Source of the DNA: Notolepis coatsorum
Taxonomy: Eukaryota; Chordata; Actinopteri; Aulopiformes; Paralepididae
Assembly: GCA_963971535.1 (NCBI GenBank)
Contig: OZ020585.1
Coordinates: 152,646,103 to 152,710,102, forward strand
Direction: 5' to 3'
DNA length: 64,000 nt
The stretch's first letter is position 1; each line of letters opens with the position of its first letter. Below, piece by piece: positions 24,399-35,663 of the stretch. Made by a program: the position numbers and the translations under genes. Under the pieces are notes generated by a model that saw only the letters and a program-made list of their open reading frames with translations, made no database searches and was not told the DNA's origin.

Positions 24399-25824
24399 TT
24401 GATACTGAAAATGACTTTGAACGTAGGAAACACTCCTACAGGGAACTTGACTGTGGGGAGAGGGAGAGGGGTTCTAAGTTACACACCGGTTATGCAGTCT
24501 ACTCTGGCGAGTCCAGGTGGTTCAGGTTCCTCTAGTCCTGGAAGGGGGAGTGTAGAGGGTCACTCTGAGAGAAATGCCCAATCGTTACTTTTCACCCCGG
24601 TTGTTCCCTCACCTGGTGAAATTAACAACACTAGTGTTGAAACATCCCCCAGTCAAATGGCCAATTTGATAAAATCCATTGGGTCAGAAATAGGGGAAGC
24701 TATTAGAATGACGTTAATGCAGAACACGATCACGGGAACTTCACCTGTTTTAGCTTCTCAAAATCCCCAACCGACGTTCCAACCTGATCAATGTGGGAAT
24801 ACTGTGATTGATGCATCCAAAATGAATCTTGTGTTACGTTCAGATGCAAATGCCCCCCCCCTATTTTAGAGGGGACAGCACAGATAAGTGCTCTGTTTTT
24901 GAGTGGGAGGAACTCATGAGGACGTATATCAGAAAGAAAAATAACTGTACTGGAGCTGAACAAGTTGAGGAGGTTATGAACAAGCTAATGGGGAGGGCCC
25001 GGGACGTTACCAAAGTATGGATGCGTAGCAACTCAACTGTCAGTGAGGTGGGTGTTATTTTTAGCATTCTGAGACAACATTTTGGTGATATTATTCACTC
25101 AGATCTTCCATTAGCTGACTTCTATGCAGTCAAAGCATATGCAAGCGAGAATCCTCTTGACTATTGGATTAGGCTTAACAAAGCAGCAGAAGCCACAGAG
25201 CAGTGTCTTCTTAGTAAGGGGGAATCTCAGACTAGTCTGAGCCAGCATCTAGTTCTCATGTTCATCCGTAACTGCCCCGATAAGGAGTTGTCTTTAGTGT
25301 TCAAAAGTAAGCCATCTCGTGAGTGGACAGCAGGTGAGGTGCAGGGACATTTGGATGAATATTTGAGAGAACATAGAGCGAGTCGAGGTCGGTTGACACA
25401 ACATGTGGTCGCCATTGAGTCATCACAGGAGAGGGTGGTTGTTAATCACGAACAAAGCGTGTCACCTATGGCTGTCAGTAGTCCAGAGCTAGAGCAGCTG
25501 TCGTCTGTATCTGAGAATAACACAATGGATAGAGTTTTGAGAGTGTTAGAAATGGCTTTAGGCAACAACACTCAGTCTGTACAAAATGGCCCTTATGTAC
25601 AAAATGGCCCTTATGTACAAAATGGCCCCCATAAACAGTTCCCCAAACATTCTCAAGAATGTCAGGTTTGTGGCAGTTTGGAGCACAACACTAGGACGCA
25701 CTGTAGGACGCACAGGCTGTGTTTCAAGTGTCTGGGTCCAGGGCATATTGGTATCTATTGTGAACAGACCACTCCTAGACAGCCCCCTGGTCAGAGACAG
25801 GCTGGTCCTCCTCCGGAAAACTAG
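24399..25824 (+). pseudogene. gag region of the Gypsy element
   Basis: Capsid-like region followed by a zinc-knuckle segment (CQVCGSLEHNTRTHC, CFKCLGPGHIGIYC). It lies between the primer-binding site and pol. It appears broken about once. Confidence 0.8.
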
Positions 25825-25850
25825 CCGGCCCTCATTCAAAGGAGGACAAT

Positions 25851-28800
25851 GTGGGCCCCTATGGTTTTTCCTCCAATTGCAATGATGATATTCAGTCTGT
25901 ATATACGTCCGTTTGTGAAGCAGCACCCAAAGACAAGACAGTAATTATGCAGAATGTGACCAGAACATCCCAAAGTGACAGTTTATTTTTCACCACCGTA
26001 TTAACAGGAGACAAGGTTGAGTTACAGGGGATGTTAGATAGCGGATCCATGGCTACTTCTCTGCGCGCTGATGTGGTTCCTCGGCTGAGGGAGGCAGGAG
26101 TAGTGACGGGTGATTTGATATCGACTACCAATGTTGTTCTTGTGGGGTGTGGTGGGAAACAGACTAGTCCGGTGGGAACGTGTGAGCTGAAACTTAAGCT
26201 TTACGGTTTTGAATACATAGTACCAGTCTTGATAGTGGAGGGTCAGGTTGATGAGCTCATTATAGGCACCAATGTGATGAAGCCCTTAATCAGACAGTTC
26301 AAATCCACGGGGGCCTACTGGCGCATATTGGGAAAAGCTGAGTCACCATGTCAGGACGAAAACAGTCAGTTTATCAGGTTCATGGCCAACCTTGAGAGAT
26401 GGAGGGGGGAGGAAATTCCTGACAAAGTGGGAACAGTCAAGTTGAAACAGGCCGTAACACTTGAACCGATGAGTGAGCATGTAGTGTGGGGTCGTCTCCC
26501 ACCCAGGACAAAACTTTCTATGGGAAGTACTGTTATTGTTGAGCCCAGCGCCTCTCGTTGTGTGCACCGTAACATACTAGTTGGCAGGGTAGTTACACCT
26601 CTCTGGGGGGATGGGTGGCTTCCTGTCAAGATTATAAATCAGACTACCAAAGCTATCACCTTGAGAAGGAATGCGAAAGTGGCTGACGTGTATCCATGCA
26701 TTGCATTAGAAGATTTTGACAGTGATACGAACACGTCAGTCCACCAGAATGCCGGTAGAGTAAGTAGTGGCAGCTCTCATGGCAGTCTTACAGCTAAGAG
26801 TTGTGCTAGCAACAATGTAGCTAGGGGGAATGATAGACTGGCTAGTCTAGGGCTCCAGAACCTGTCAGTTGATGACTGTCAGGTCTCACCAGTCTGGAAA
26901 GATAGACTGACTGACCTAATTGAGAACTATGAGGATGTGTTTTCTAGACACCGGTTGGATTGTGGTGAGGCTAGTGGCTTCTGTCACCGTATCCGACTGA
27001 CTGACGATCGGCCCTTTCGGTTACCTTACCGGAGGCTCTCCCCCGCCCATTATCAAAAGTTGAGAGAGACTCTGAACGAGATGGAGGACAGGGAGATAAT
27101 TAGGAAGTCGAGTAGCGAGTATGCATCCCCCCTTGTTCTCTGTTGGAAAAAGAATGGGGACTTGAGACTGTGCACAGATTTCAGGTGGTTAAACGCTCGC
27201 ACAGTGAAAGATGCACATCCATTACCTCATCAAGCAGATGTACTTGCAGCGTTGGGAGGCAATGCCTTTTTCAGTTCTATGGATTTGACATCCGGATATT
27301 ACAATGTCCCACTGCATGAGGATGATAAGAAATACACTGCATTCTCCTCTCCTCTCGGTTTACATGAATATAACCGTATGCCCCAGGGGCTTTGTAACAG
27401 TCCAGCTACGTTCATGAGAATGATGCTCACAATCTTTGGTGATCAGAACTCACTGAGTCTTCTCTGTTATTTAGATGACCTTCTGGTCTTTGGCAAGTCT
27501 GAAGAAGAGAGCTTGCAGAGGCTGGAGATGGTATTTCAGCGTTTACGAGAACACAACCTGAAGTTGTCTCTGTCTAAGTGTCAGTTTCTGAGAAAGTCAC
27601 TGAAGTTTTTGGGACACATTGTTTCTCGGGAAGGGATAGCCACAGACCCCGATAAGGTGCAGGCTATAGTGGGTGTGACGGAGAGCGATATTATGGAGTC
27701 AGATGGGGTCACCCCGTCTGCCAATAAGATCCGATCATTTTTAGGAATGGTGGTGTATTATCAACATTACATTGAGAACTGCTCTGTAGTTGCAAGACCA
27801 CTGTTTCAGTTGACCACGGGTGTGAAAAAGCCACGGAGAGGCAAAGTAAAAGGGAAGAGAGCTGCCCCCCTTCGTAGGCTTAGTGCAGCAGACTGGACTG
27901 TGGAGTGTAGGGAGGCCTTTGAGGCGTTAAAAGCCGCATTGGTGGGACAAGCTCTGTTGGCTCACCCTGACTTTTCTCAGCCATTTTTATTGTCTGTAGA
28001 TGCATCCACTAGTGGACTGGGAGCTGTGCTTTCACAAGTGCAGGAAGGGTGTAGCACAGCCAGGCCCATAGCTTTTGCTAGTAAATCTTTGAATCATGCT
28101 CAGTCTAAATATCCAGCTCATAGGCTTGAGTTTCTCGCCATGAAATGGGCTATACACGACAAGTTTAGCCATTGGCTGCGAGGACATAGATTTACAGTGT
28201 GGACAGATAATAATCCACTTAAGTACATCCTCACAAAGCCAAAACTTGATGCATGCGAGCAGAGATGGGTGGCTAAGCTGGCACCTTTTGATTTTGACAT
28301 TCAGTACATTCCTGGGCCTAAAAATACAGTAGCTGATGCACTGAGCAGGGAGCCTTTTACTAAGCCTAGGGTGATGCACAGGCTGACAAGGACCTCGTAT
28401 GATGTCTTGTTGAGGGAGGCTAAGGGTTTGGAGGTGGATGACGTGCAGAACATGTTCCGTCTTACCTGTGAGGAACCAGAGGTGAGGAGGAAGGGCCTAG
28501 GGTTGTCCACTCAGAGTTCCCTTAAGGCCAGTGGTGAGGTGGGTAGTGACAGTGGGAGCATATCCGGTGAAGAGGTATCTGCTGTACTCCACACACATCG
28601 CTGTTGGGAGGATGGCGCAGCTATGAGAGCAGTCTCTCATGTGCAGCAGTTAGAAAGGTTGGTGTCCATGGGACAGAGCCCATTGCCTGTCCTCACTCAT
28701 GAGGAATTGTACGACAAGCAGTGCCAGGACCCTGTTATTGGTAGAGTCAAATTCTTTGTAGATAGAGGCCGCCGCCCATCTCGAAGAGAGAGAGTTCATG

Positions 28801-30089
28801 AGTCAAAAGAAACAAACCGCACACTGAGACAGTGGGGAAAACTCACAACCAAATTAGGAGTGTTGTACCGTGTTTCAAAACACGTTGTGAGTAAGAAGAA
28901 GGTCTTTCAATATGTTGTACCGAGCGCTCTGAGAGGACAGGTGCTGAAAGGGGTACATGGTGAGGCTGGTCACCAGGGCCAGCAGCGCACATTGTGGCTC
29001 ACTAGACAACGTTTCTATTGGGACTCCATGGAAAAGGATGTCAAAGAATATGTGAGTCATTGTAAGAGATGTGTACTGAGCAAAGCACCTGAGCCTGAGG
29101 CTAGGGCTCCGCTGGTATCTATAGTCACCACTGCACCACTGGAGTTGGTGTGTATTGACTTTTGGTCGGCTGAGGATGCCAATAATAAGTCCATTGATGT
29201 GCTTCTTATAACTGACCATTTTACCAAACTAGCATGTGCTTACCCGTGTCCCAATCAATCTGCAAAGACGGTGGCCAGAGTGCTCTGGAATAATTTTTTT
29301 TCTGTTTATGGTTTTGCAGCCTGCATTCATAGCGACAGAGGGGCTAATTTTGAGAGTGCACTCATAGCAGAAATGCTTCAGATGGCAGGGGTTGAAAAAT
29401 CCCATACCACGCCATACCATCCTATGGGAAATGGACAGGCAGAACGTCTAAACCGCACTTTAGGTAATATGATCCGGGCTTTGCCACCTCGTTCCAAGGT
29501 GAAATGGCCTCAGATGTTGAACACATTGACGTTTGCTTATAACTGCACGGTGCATGAGACCACAGGGCTCCCACCCTTCTTTTTGATGTTTGGCCGCACT
29601 CCAAGATTACCTGTCGATGTCATGTTTGAGAGTGTCCTTTTGGATGGAGATACGGTGGATGTGGATAAGTATGTCCAGTCACTGGGAAAAGATCTGAGGG
29701 AAGCAATGGCACTTGCTCAAAAGCATGCTGAGAAGCAACAGACCAGGCAAGCTGAGGTGTATAACAGACAGTTAAAGGGACATTTGGTAGAGAAGGGGGA
29801 TCGGGTCTTACTGGCAAATAAGGGGGAGCGAGGCAAGAAAAAGCTAGCTGACCGCTGGGAGAGTGCCGTCTATACTGTAGTGTGTAAAAACAGTGTGCTG
29901 AACATATACAGTATCCGTCATCCTGTCACAGGGAGGATTAAGACTGTTCATAGGAACTTGATTATGCCCGTCAATTTCCTGCCTCTGCCGTCATGGGACG
30001 AGCCAGAGATTGAGGTGTCTATTCCTGGCACTGTTCCGAGTGAGGAAATGACAGATGATTCTGATCAGGTGGGTTGCTCATCTTCCTGA
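25851..30089 (+). CDS. pol: pol polyprotein of the Gypsy element, open frame
   Basis: A long open frame in a different frame from gag, as is usual for this group. Domains in order: retropepsin (MLDSGSMATSL, about residues 60-70), Gypsy-type reverse transcriptase (LDLTSGYYNVPLH-like core and YLDDLLVFGKS, about residues 400-600), RNase H (DASTSGLGAVLSQ, about residue 720), zinc-binding HHCC segment (HGEAGHQGQQRT ... CKRCVLSK, about residues 1040-1080), integrase core (CIDFWSAEDAN, IHSDRGANFES) and a GPY/F-like end. It belongs to Ty3/Gypsy, not to a cellular gene. Confidence 0.92.
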   Translation: MGPYGFSSNCNDDIQSVYTSVCEAAPKDKTVIMQNVTRTSQSDSLFFTTVLTGDKVELQGMLDSGSMATSLRADVVPRLREAGVVTGDLISTTNVVLVGCGGKQTSPVGTCELKLKLYGFEYIVPVLIVEGQVDELIIGTNVMKPLIRQFKSTGAYWRILGKAESPCQDENSQFIRFMANLERWRGEEIPDKVGTVKLKQAVTLEPMSEHVVWGRLPPRTKLSMGSTVIVEPSASRCVHRNILVGRVVTPLWGDGWLPVKIINQTTKAITLRRNAKVADVYPCIALEDFDSDTNTSVHQNAGRVSSGSSHGSLTAKSCASNNVARGNDRLASLGLQNLSVDDCQVSPVWKDRLTDLIENYEDVFSRHRLDCGEASGFCHRIRLTDDRPFRLPYRRLSPAHYQKLRETLNEMEDREIIRKSSSEYASPLVLCWKKNGDLRLCTDFRWLNARTVKDAHPLPHQADVLAALGGNAFFSSMDLTSGYYNVPLHEDDKKYTAFSSPLGLHEYNRMPQGLCNSPATFMRMMLTIFGDQNSLSLLCYLDDLLVFGKSEEESLQRLEMVFQRLREHNLKLSLSKCQFLRKSLKFLGHIVSREGIATDPDKVQAIVGVTESDIMESDGVTPSANKIRSFLGMVVYYQHYIENCSVVARPLFQLTTGVKKPRRGKVKGKRAAPLRRLSAADWTVECREAFEALKAALVGQALLAHPDFSQPFLLSVDASTSGLGAVLSQVQEGCSTARPIAFASKSLNHAQSKYPAHRLEFLAMKWAIHDKFSHWLRGHRFTVWTDNNPLKYILTKPKLDACEQRWVAKLAPFDFDIQYIPGPKNTVADALSREPFTKPRVMHRLTRTSYDVLLREAKGLEVDDVQNMFRLTCEEPEVRRKGLGLSTQSSLKASGEVGSDSGSISGEEVSAVLHTHRCWEDGAAMRAVSHVQQLERLVSMGQSPLPVLTHEELYDKQCQDPVIGRVKFFVDRGRRPSRRERVHESKETNRTLRQWGKLTTKLGVLYRVSKHVVSKKKVFQYVVPSALRGQVLKGVHGEAGHQGQQRTLWLTRQRFYWDSMEKDVKEYVSHCKRCVLSKAPEPEARAPLVSIVTTAPLELVCIDFWSAEDANNKSIDVLLITDHFTKLACAYPCPNQSAKTVARVLWNNFFSVYGFAACIHSDRGANFESALIAEMLQMAGVEKSHTTPYHPMGNGQAERLNRTLGNMIRALPPRSKVKWPQMLNTLTFAYNCTVHETTGLPPFFLMFGRTPRLPVDVMFESVLLDGDTVDVDKYVQSLGKDLREAMALAQKHAEKQQTRQAEVYNRQLKGHLVEKGDRVLLANKGERGKKKLADRWESAVYTVVCKNSVLNIYSIRHPVTGRIKTVHRNLIMPVNFLPLPSWDEPEIEVSIPGTVPSEEMTDDSDQVGCSSS

Positions 30090-30570
30090 GTCCAGTGTGG
30101 AGGGGGTAGTAGATACCGTGACAGGGACGGGTGTATCAGAGCCGGCAGAGGAGCAGGTGGGAAGTATGGGTAGTGATCAACATCATAGAATTACACTTGA
30201 GACACATAATGGTGGGGAGCAGGAGTGTAAACTGAAGAAACCACGCCACTTTTGGATGGAGGGACCAGATGCAGATGTTGAATCAGAGGAGTCATACTCT
30301 GTAATTGTTTATCAGGATAGTGATCAGTTGTCAGACACGACAACTGTGGAATCATTCACTGGAGACATGATGGCTTCGGAGGAGGCCCCTTGTAGTTCAT
30401 CCTTACTTGTACCAGTGAGTGAACCTGAATCGGCCATTGTCACTGTCATACCGAGTGTAGTTGGGGTACCTCAAGGGGTTTACACTAGGCTGGGGAGGCT
30501 CATCAGGCCAGTTAACAGGCTCATTCAGACGATGGCTGTACAAAGAGTCAGGGCTCTGCTGTCATCTTAA
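30055..30570 (+). CDS. Short third open frame of the Gypsy element
   Basis: Overlaps the end of pol in another frame. It is acidic and serine-rich, ending in GVYTRLGRLIRPVNRLIQTM, a basic tail of the kind found at the C terminus of some Gypsy polyproteins. No envelope features (signal peptide, membrane segment) are seen. Whether it is expressed is unknown. Confidence 0.45.
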   Translation: MILIRWVAHLPESSVEGVVDTVTGTGVSEPAEEQVGSMGSDQHHRITLETHNGGEQECKLKKPRHFWMEGPDADVESEESYSVIVYQDSDQLSDTTTVESFTGDMMASEEAPCSSSLLVPVSEPESAIVTVIPSVVGVPQGVYTRLGRLIRPVNRLIQTMAVQRVRALLSS

Positions 30571-30999
30571 AAGATGACAATTTTTTTTTTGTTTTCTTTT
30601 TAGTGATTCTTTTTAATTATAATTTTTTTTCTTTTCTTTCTTTGATTTTGCTGTGTGATTTTCTTTGGGTCATACTGGTAGTTATGGTTGTCTATTGCAT
30701 TAGACATGATTTGGTAATTTTGGTGTATTCCATGGTATAAATATGTACATGGCATGTTTTTGTCTATGGTTAGATGAGGGATTAGCTACCCTTTATTTTT
30801 CCTGATCCTTCATCGGATAGCTTTTGAGCTGGTCAACCTATTTTCTAGGTTTGGAATTAAGGGAATACACCGAGTTACATGTGACGCGTTGACTCATTGT
30901 AATTTTTTTTTATTTTCTATTTCTTTGGTTTATACTTACGCTGTTGAGTTGATTGAAGGGAACACTGTCCATGATCTGGCATAAAACAGTAGGGGAGTA
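30571..30999. other. Gypsy 3' untranslated stretch and polypurine tract
   Basis: T-rich leader into the 3' LTR, ending ACAGTAGGGGAGTA directly before the LTR; the purine run is the likely plus-strand primer. Confidence 0.7.
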
Positions 31000-31981
31000 T
31001 GTAGCAGAGTGAAGTTGTTATGCTAGAATCATGGACAGAAACTGTTATCTTTCATCTTAAATAAGTAGGCCAAGACGGAAACACTCTTACTTTGAAGGAA
31101 CAAAGTGGACCGAGCTCACTCTAGTGTTTTTGGAGGGGTGCCTTGGTTACTAGTTTATATTAATTTCCTCATATTGAGTTATTGATTCTCCAAACGAAAT
31201 CCCTTTTGGTCTTTTATAATGGGTTTAGAGAGGATAGGTCATCTTTCCAGTTGAGTAATTGTTGTATAGTAAATACTTTCAACCAATGTACAAAATGGTT
31301 TAGCCGGTTTGTCGACGAGAGACACGCCGGCGGAAGTGATCGCTCTCTTTGAGTTTGTCATGAACGAGAGCAGAGGTACAACCTTTCGGTTATCTAATAT
31401 CTGGTTTAATTGCTATGTATAACTTGTAAAATTGATTTATGTTTTGGTTTTGGTACTGAAATACCCTGTTGTGTGATGACATTAATTCACCCTGTGTAAA
31501 ACAGCCACAGTACCGTTGGGTGCTAACTAGTATTCTGTTTGGCAATCACAGGTGGACTACACGGTGATGATGGTAGCTCACGCTATGTTTTGTGTGTGCT
31601 GTGTTGGTTCAATAACAGGTATGAACCGTTGTTTTTGTATTTCGGTTTAATTAATGCTTACACACTGTCTTTCATTTCATATTATTTCATATGTTTTTGC
31701 TGAAGTTGACTTGTACTGAGCTACATGTATTTAATAGTAGCTAACAATTGTTGTAACTGGATGGCGCGCTGTTTTGAATGTGCGCGCGCTCTCTTTGAGT
31801 TTGTCATGAACGAGAGCAGAGGTGGACTACACGGTGATGATGGTAGCTCACGCCATGTTTTGTGTGTGCTGTGTTGGTTCAATAACAGGAGATCACCAAT
31901 AAAACAACCATCAATTGAGTACCGTTGTCGGAGTCTACTTCCACCTCACACCAGACACAACGCAGATTGGATCACGCTACA
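31000..31981 (+). repeat. 3' LTR of the Gypsy element
   Basis: 982 bp, nearly identical to the 5' LTR and carrying the same internal A, interval, B, A+B arrangement. Followed by the TTAA target copy at 31982-31985. Confidence 0.92.
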
Positions 31982-32104
31982 TTAACATATTTATTTTCAG
32001 AGGATAAACATTAATTGATTAACGTACACTGTAGTGCACATCAGGACTTATTGTATTTTTGTTTCATATTTATTTAGTAGACAGATATGTCAGAGTGTGA
32101 GAGT

Positions 32105-32640
32105 CGAACGACGATGAAGTTGATAAAGACGAAGGGCCAGATGAAGTTGATAAAGACGAAAGACGATGAAGTTGATAAAGACGAAGGGTCAGATGAAGTT
32201 GATAAAGACGAAGGGTCAGATGAAGTTGATAAAGACGAAGGGTCAGATGAAGTTGATAAAGACGAAGGGTCAGATGAAGTTGATAAAGACAAAGGGCCAG
32301 ATGAAGTTGATAAAGACGAAGGGTCAGATGAAGTTGATAAAGACGAAGGGTCAGATGAAGTTGATAAAGACGAAGGGCCAGATGAAGTTGATAAAGACGA
32401 AGGGTCAGATGAAGTTGATAAAGACGAAGGGCCAGATGAAGTTGATAAAGACGAAGGGCCAGATGAAGTTGATAAAGACAAAGGGCCAGATGAAGTTGAT
32501 AAAGACGAAAGGCCAGATGAAGTTGATAAAGATGAAGGGCCAGATGAAGTTGATAAAGACAAAGGGCCAGATGAAGTTGATAAAGATGAACGGCCAGAGG
32601 AAGTTGATAAAGACGCCGGGCCAGATGAAGTGCACCATCA
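32105..32640 (+). repeat. 27-bp minisatellite, about 19 units, encoding acidic repeats
   Basis: The unit is GATGAAGTTGATAAAGACGA plus AGGGYCA, repeated with few changes. One plus frame (32087-32668) reads DEVDKDEGS/P repeats after MSECESRTT and ends HHHHLWAKTNT. Because the period is a multiple of three and the unit lacks stops, several frames on both strands stay open. Coding is therefore unproven; an acidic low-complexity segment of a decayed gene is possible. Confidence 0.85.
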
Positions 32641-32720
32641 TCATCTATGGGCCAAAACCAACACATAGGGATCTGAGGTTTTTAATCAGAGCAAACATGG
32701 AAGAATGACAGATGGGAATA

Positions 32721-33737
32721 TGTGGTAATTCAGTCATGCGATTGACTGATACGGTTCCCAGAGGAGCACTTGTCTACTGTCTACTGTGCTCTTCAGAAAA
32801 GGGGCCTGCCTGCTACTGGGACAATTCAGAAGAATCATGTCGTGTATTATCTACGGTTAATTGCAGCACAATGAGGTTGCTAACTGGATGGAGGAAAAGG
32901 AGAGCGACATAGAACCATGGTCCTCACCTGACTTAGTCAGCTGAGAAATAAACGTGTAGTCCAGGCAAAAGGAACTATGGTCCAAACTAATTTATTTGCA
33001 GAGCGGCCAAGAGTGAATAATGCATAGTTACATACAGGAATGTATTTCAGCATAATACATGATTGTACAAAAGGTTTGATGAGGTTAATCACAATAGCCC
33101 AGACACGGTGGCTCTCACATCAAGACAGTCTTGCACATTAATAGTATTCATGTTATGTATGAAATAGACCAAGAGTACTTGTTGCCGCCACATGGTAAAC
33201 CTGGTCAAAAATAGACATCTTCCTCTAAGTCACCAACTGGGATTATTATACAGTTTACTTACATAGCGGCAAAGTAGAACCATGGTCTGTGGAGATGGAG
33301 GTGCAGGACTCAGACCCCCTGGGGAACGGTTGTGGCGGGTCATGAGCTGGCCTGGCCTCTCTCTCACCAAATACATTGTTTTATACCCTGACTTCCCCCC
33401 CATAGTTTCCTTGCTTCCACACATGGTGTTTCTCCTTAGATGACCTTCTGGGGGAGGCTGGTCAGACCCCCCTGACTTCCTTGTTGGTGTCTTCTTCCAG
33501 TTTTCAACAGCGAGGAGGTCTGATGACTTCAGACCTTTTAACATGCCCTTAATAGGGCTTGTGTAATGATCTAGCATTAACCCAGTACAGTCATTGCTTC
33601 TTAGGTTAATACCATTCAGTCCACAAGAGCCAGCACCAAACCCCATCTACCAAACTGACACTTTGTATTACTCTATGAAAGGAACCAGCTTTGGCATTCC
33701 TAAAATGGTAATCTATTATTGTATAGATTCAACCACA
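32721..33737 (-). repeat. Probable solo LTR, minus strand
   Basis: Plus-strand ends TGTGGTAATTCAG and TTCAACCACA. On the minus strand it has GGGTATAAAAC (TATA-like, near 33380), AAATAAATTAG (polyadenylation-like, near 33000) and a CGTTTATTTCTCAGCTGAC segment close to the U5 end of the LTRs at 34341 and 46730. No target duplication is visible, so the outer limits are uncertain. Age appears older than that of the paired element. Confidence 0.45.
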
Positions 33738-34340
33738 TTGGTCTTGTCTCACAGAGGCATCTCCGCTTTCAGCCTCTTGTGCTGTGCTTCCACCGTCACA
33801 TGTCTAGAAGGTGTTTGGTTCCTGGGGGTTTGAAATGGCGCCTCTACAACTGTGTAAACAACCTTATCATTAGAGAGGTTTTGCCTGAAGGTTCCTCCGG
33901 AATGTACTCTGAGAGTCCATGTAATGCATGCTACAGTTCACTTATTAAAGCATTATTTTGAATTAACTATAAACACAGATATTTTCAGTTTTCAGGGTTG
34001 ATCTAACAGTCTTGTTCAAGTCAATATACCATAATCACATTTTACGTTTTCTTTTCTTCTTTGTCACACACCCTTTTGGCCAGTGAAAATACTATGAATG
34101 TGGATGCACATAATTCCAAAAGATTCCTATGTAAGATTCTTATTGTTTTCCGATCAATGAAGTCCAGTTGTGCACTACAATGCACATTTACAAGTATTTA
34201 TTTTTATTTTTTTTATCTTTGAAATGTGTTTAGCACCCAAACACTTAATTTATCCCCAAAAAATATAAGTGACAACTCTTTTTTCCGCCTGGGTCTCGGG
34301 AGGATGTTGATTTATTATTTGGCAGTGCTGGGAGAAGTAG
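33738..34340. other. Flank before the 13.7-kb LTR element
   Basis: No gene seen. The last bases (GGCAGTGCTGGGAGAAGTAG) resemble the start of a common fish MITE whose continuation (AAAAGTCCTGCATT) lies beyond the element at 48090-48115. Confidence 0.5.
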
Positions 34341-35663
34341 TGTGGTAATATTGCCTTTGAATTTCATAATTAATATGTGTGAATAAATTAGAGAACCATA
34401 ATGCAAAAAGCCAGGGGTACCCTTTCAACAGTAAAGGGTGTTTTAAGTGATACTGGTGTTACAGAAATAGTCAATAAACCCCCACTAACAAATGTACTCA
34501 GTACTCAGAACAAAGAGACAAAGGTCACAACTACTGTGACCAGATTACCGCAGAGGACAGCTGGTCTAACCAGAGACATCATACTGGCTCTGACATTATA
34601 AGACAGGACAATCTATTAATCAACTGTTTAGTATCAAAAGGTCTCATATGATGTCTGGTATCAGTCTAAGAAAGCACTGACTGTACTTGGATGATATTAG
34701 ACATCTATAGCCATATAGAAGGAATGTTAAAGTTATATATTATTCATTTAAGAGGAGATTTGACCACACCAAGGAGGGGGGCCAAGACCCCCCCTTCTGT
34801 TCACTGAGGGAAGACGACACCAACCCCCACCCACGAACCTGTTGGGGACCTGTTGGGACAGACCCATCAGGAAGACAATGACGGGGGCCACTAGCGGCCC
34901 CCTCTGGGTATTGAGTCAAGATCCACACAGGAGATCAAGGGGGGGGGGGCAGCCGGCCTCCCCCCAGAGAAACCCAGAGGGAGGGGCTGCCAGCGCCCAC
35001 CGGACACCGCTCACAGAAGGCGCCCACAGGAGAGGCATGATTGGATCAACTGTAATAGTGAACTGGATTCTATTTTGGCTAGAAATGATAGGATATAAGG
35101 GCCCACAAAGTGTAATTCTGGAGCTCTCAGGCCGGACCCAACACAGGGGGTCTGGGGGCTCCACCGACTCCTCCCGACCAGAGAAACTACTGCTTTTTGA
35201 TGTAAGTAAGCTGGATGGAACCCGTATTGTTTGGTTAGACTAGAATGTAACTTAGCTTAGAAACCAGGCTTACTTATATGCAAAAAAGGGCTTACAGCAT
35301 GGTCAATGTATGTTCAGATTATGTTACCGACTGTTTTATGTACATTATTGAGGTTGGAGATGCAAACCTGATTGTGATATTTCTGTACAACAGACAGCTC
35401 TGTTAATGTTCTCTGATCATCTTTTGTATGTAAAAGTCAACCTTTTATTCACCCTTGGCCCTGACTCAAATAAATCAGTTGAGTTGAAATACAGTTCTGG
35501 TTTGTCTGGCGTGCACGTTTTATTCCTCATCTGCTAAGTCAGAAGAGGAGACCAACGATTCTACAAGTATGAATCTTTCCTCCTCCTTCCAGATAGTCAA
35601 TCTCATTGTGTTGTACTACAATAACCTCAAATTATTGTAGAAAGTCTGTGGGAATTTACCACA
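34341..35663 (+). repeat. 5' LTR of the 13.7-kb element
   Basis: 1323 bp, TG...CA ends with 8-bp inverted termini. Contains GATATAAGGGC near 35090 (weak TATA-like) and AATAAATCAG near 35470 (polyadenylation-like). Confidence 0.9.

Larger units (their letters stand above)
23140..31981 (+). mobile_element. Ty3/Gypsy LTR retrotransposon, nearly whole, very young
   Basis: 8.8-kb element: LTR (23140-24121), primer-binding-like site just after it, gag, pol, a short third frame, polypurine tract just before 31000, and LTR (31000-31981). The LTRs start TGTAGC and end GCTACA. A 4-bp TTAA duplication flanks it (23136-23139 and 31982-31985). The two LTRs differ by about two substitutions and two 2-nt indels over 982 bp, so the insertion is very recent. 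It looks nearly whole, with about one break in the gag region. Confidence 0.93.

Noticed and set aside
32070-32666. Minus-strand frames of LSTSSGPS and LYQLHLAL repeats
   Set aside because: Frames stay open only because the 27-bp unit is a multiple of three and lacks stops.
33230-33646. Minus-strand 138-residue frame resembling a protein end
   Set aside because: It falls inside the probable solo LTR, overlapping its TATA-like and leader parts; no domain recognised.
34401-35243. Frames present twice (also at 46790-47631)
   Set aside because: They are parts of the two LTRs of one element, not duplicated genes.
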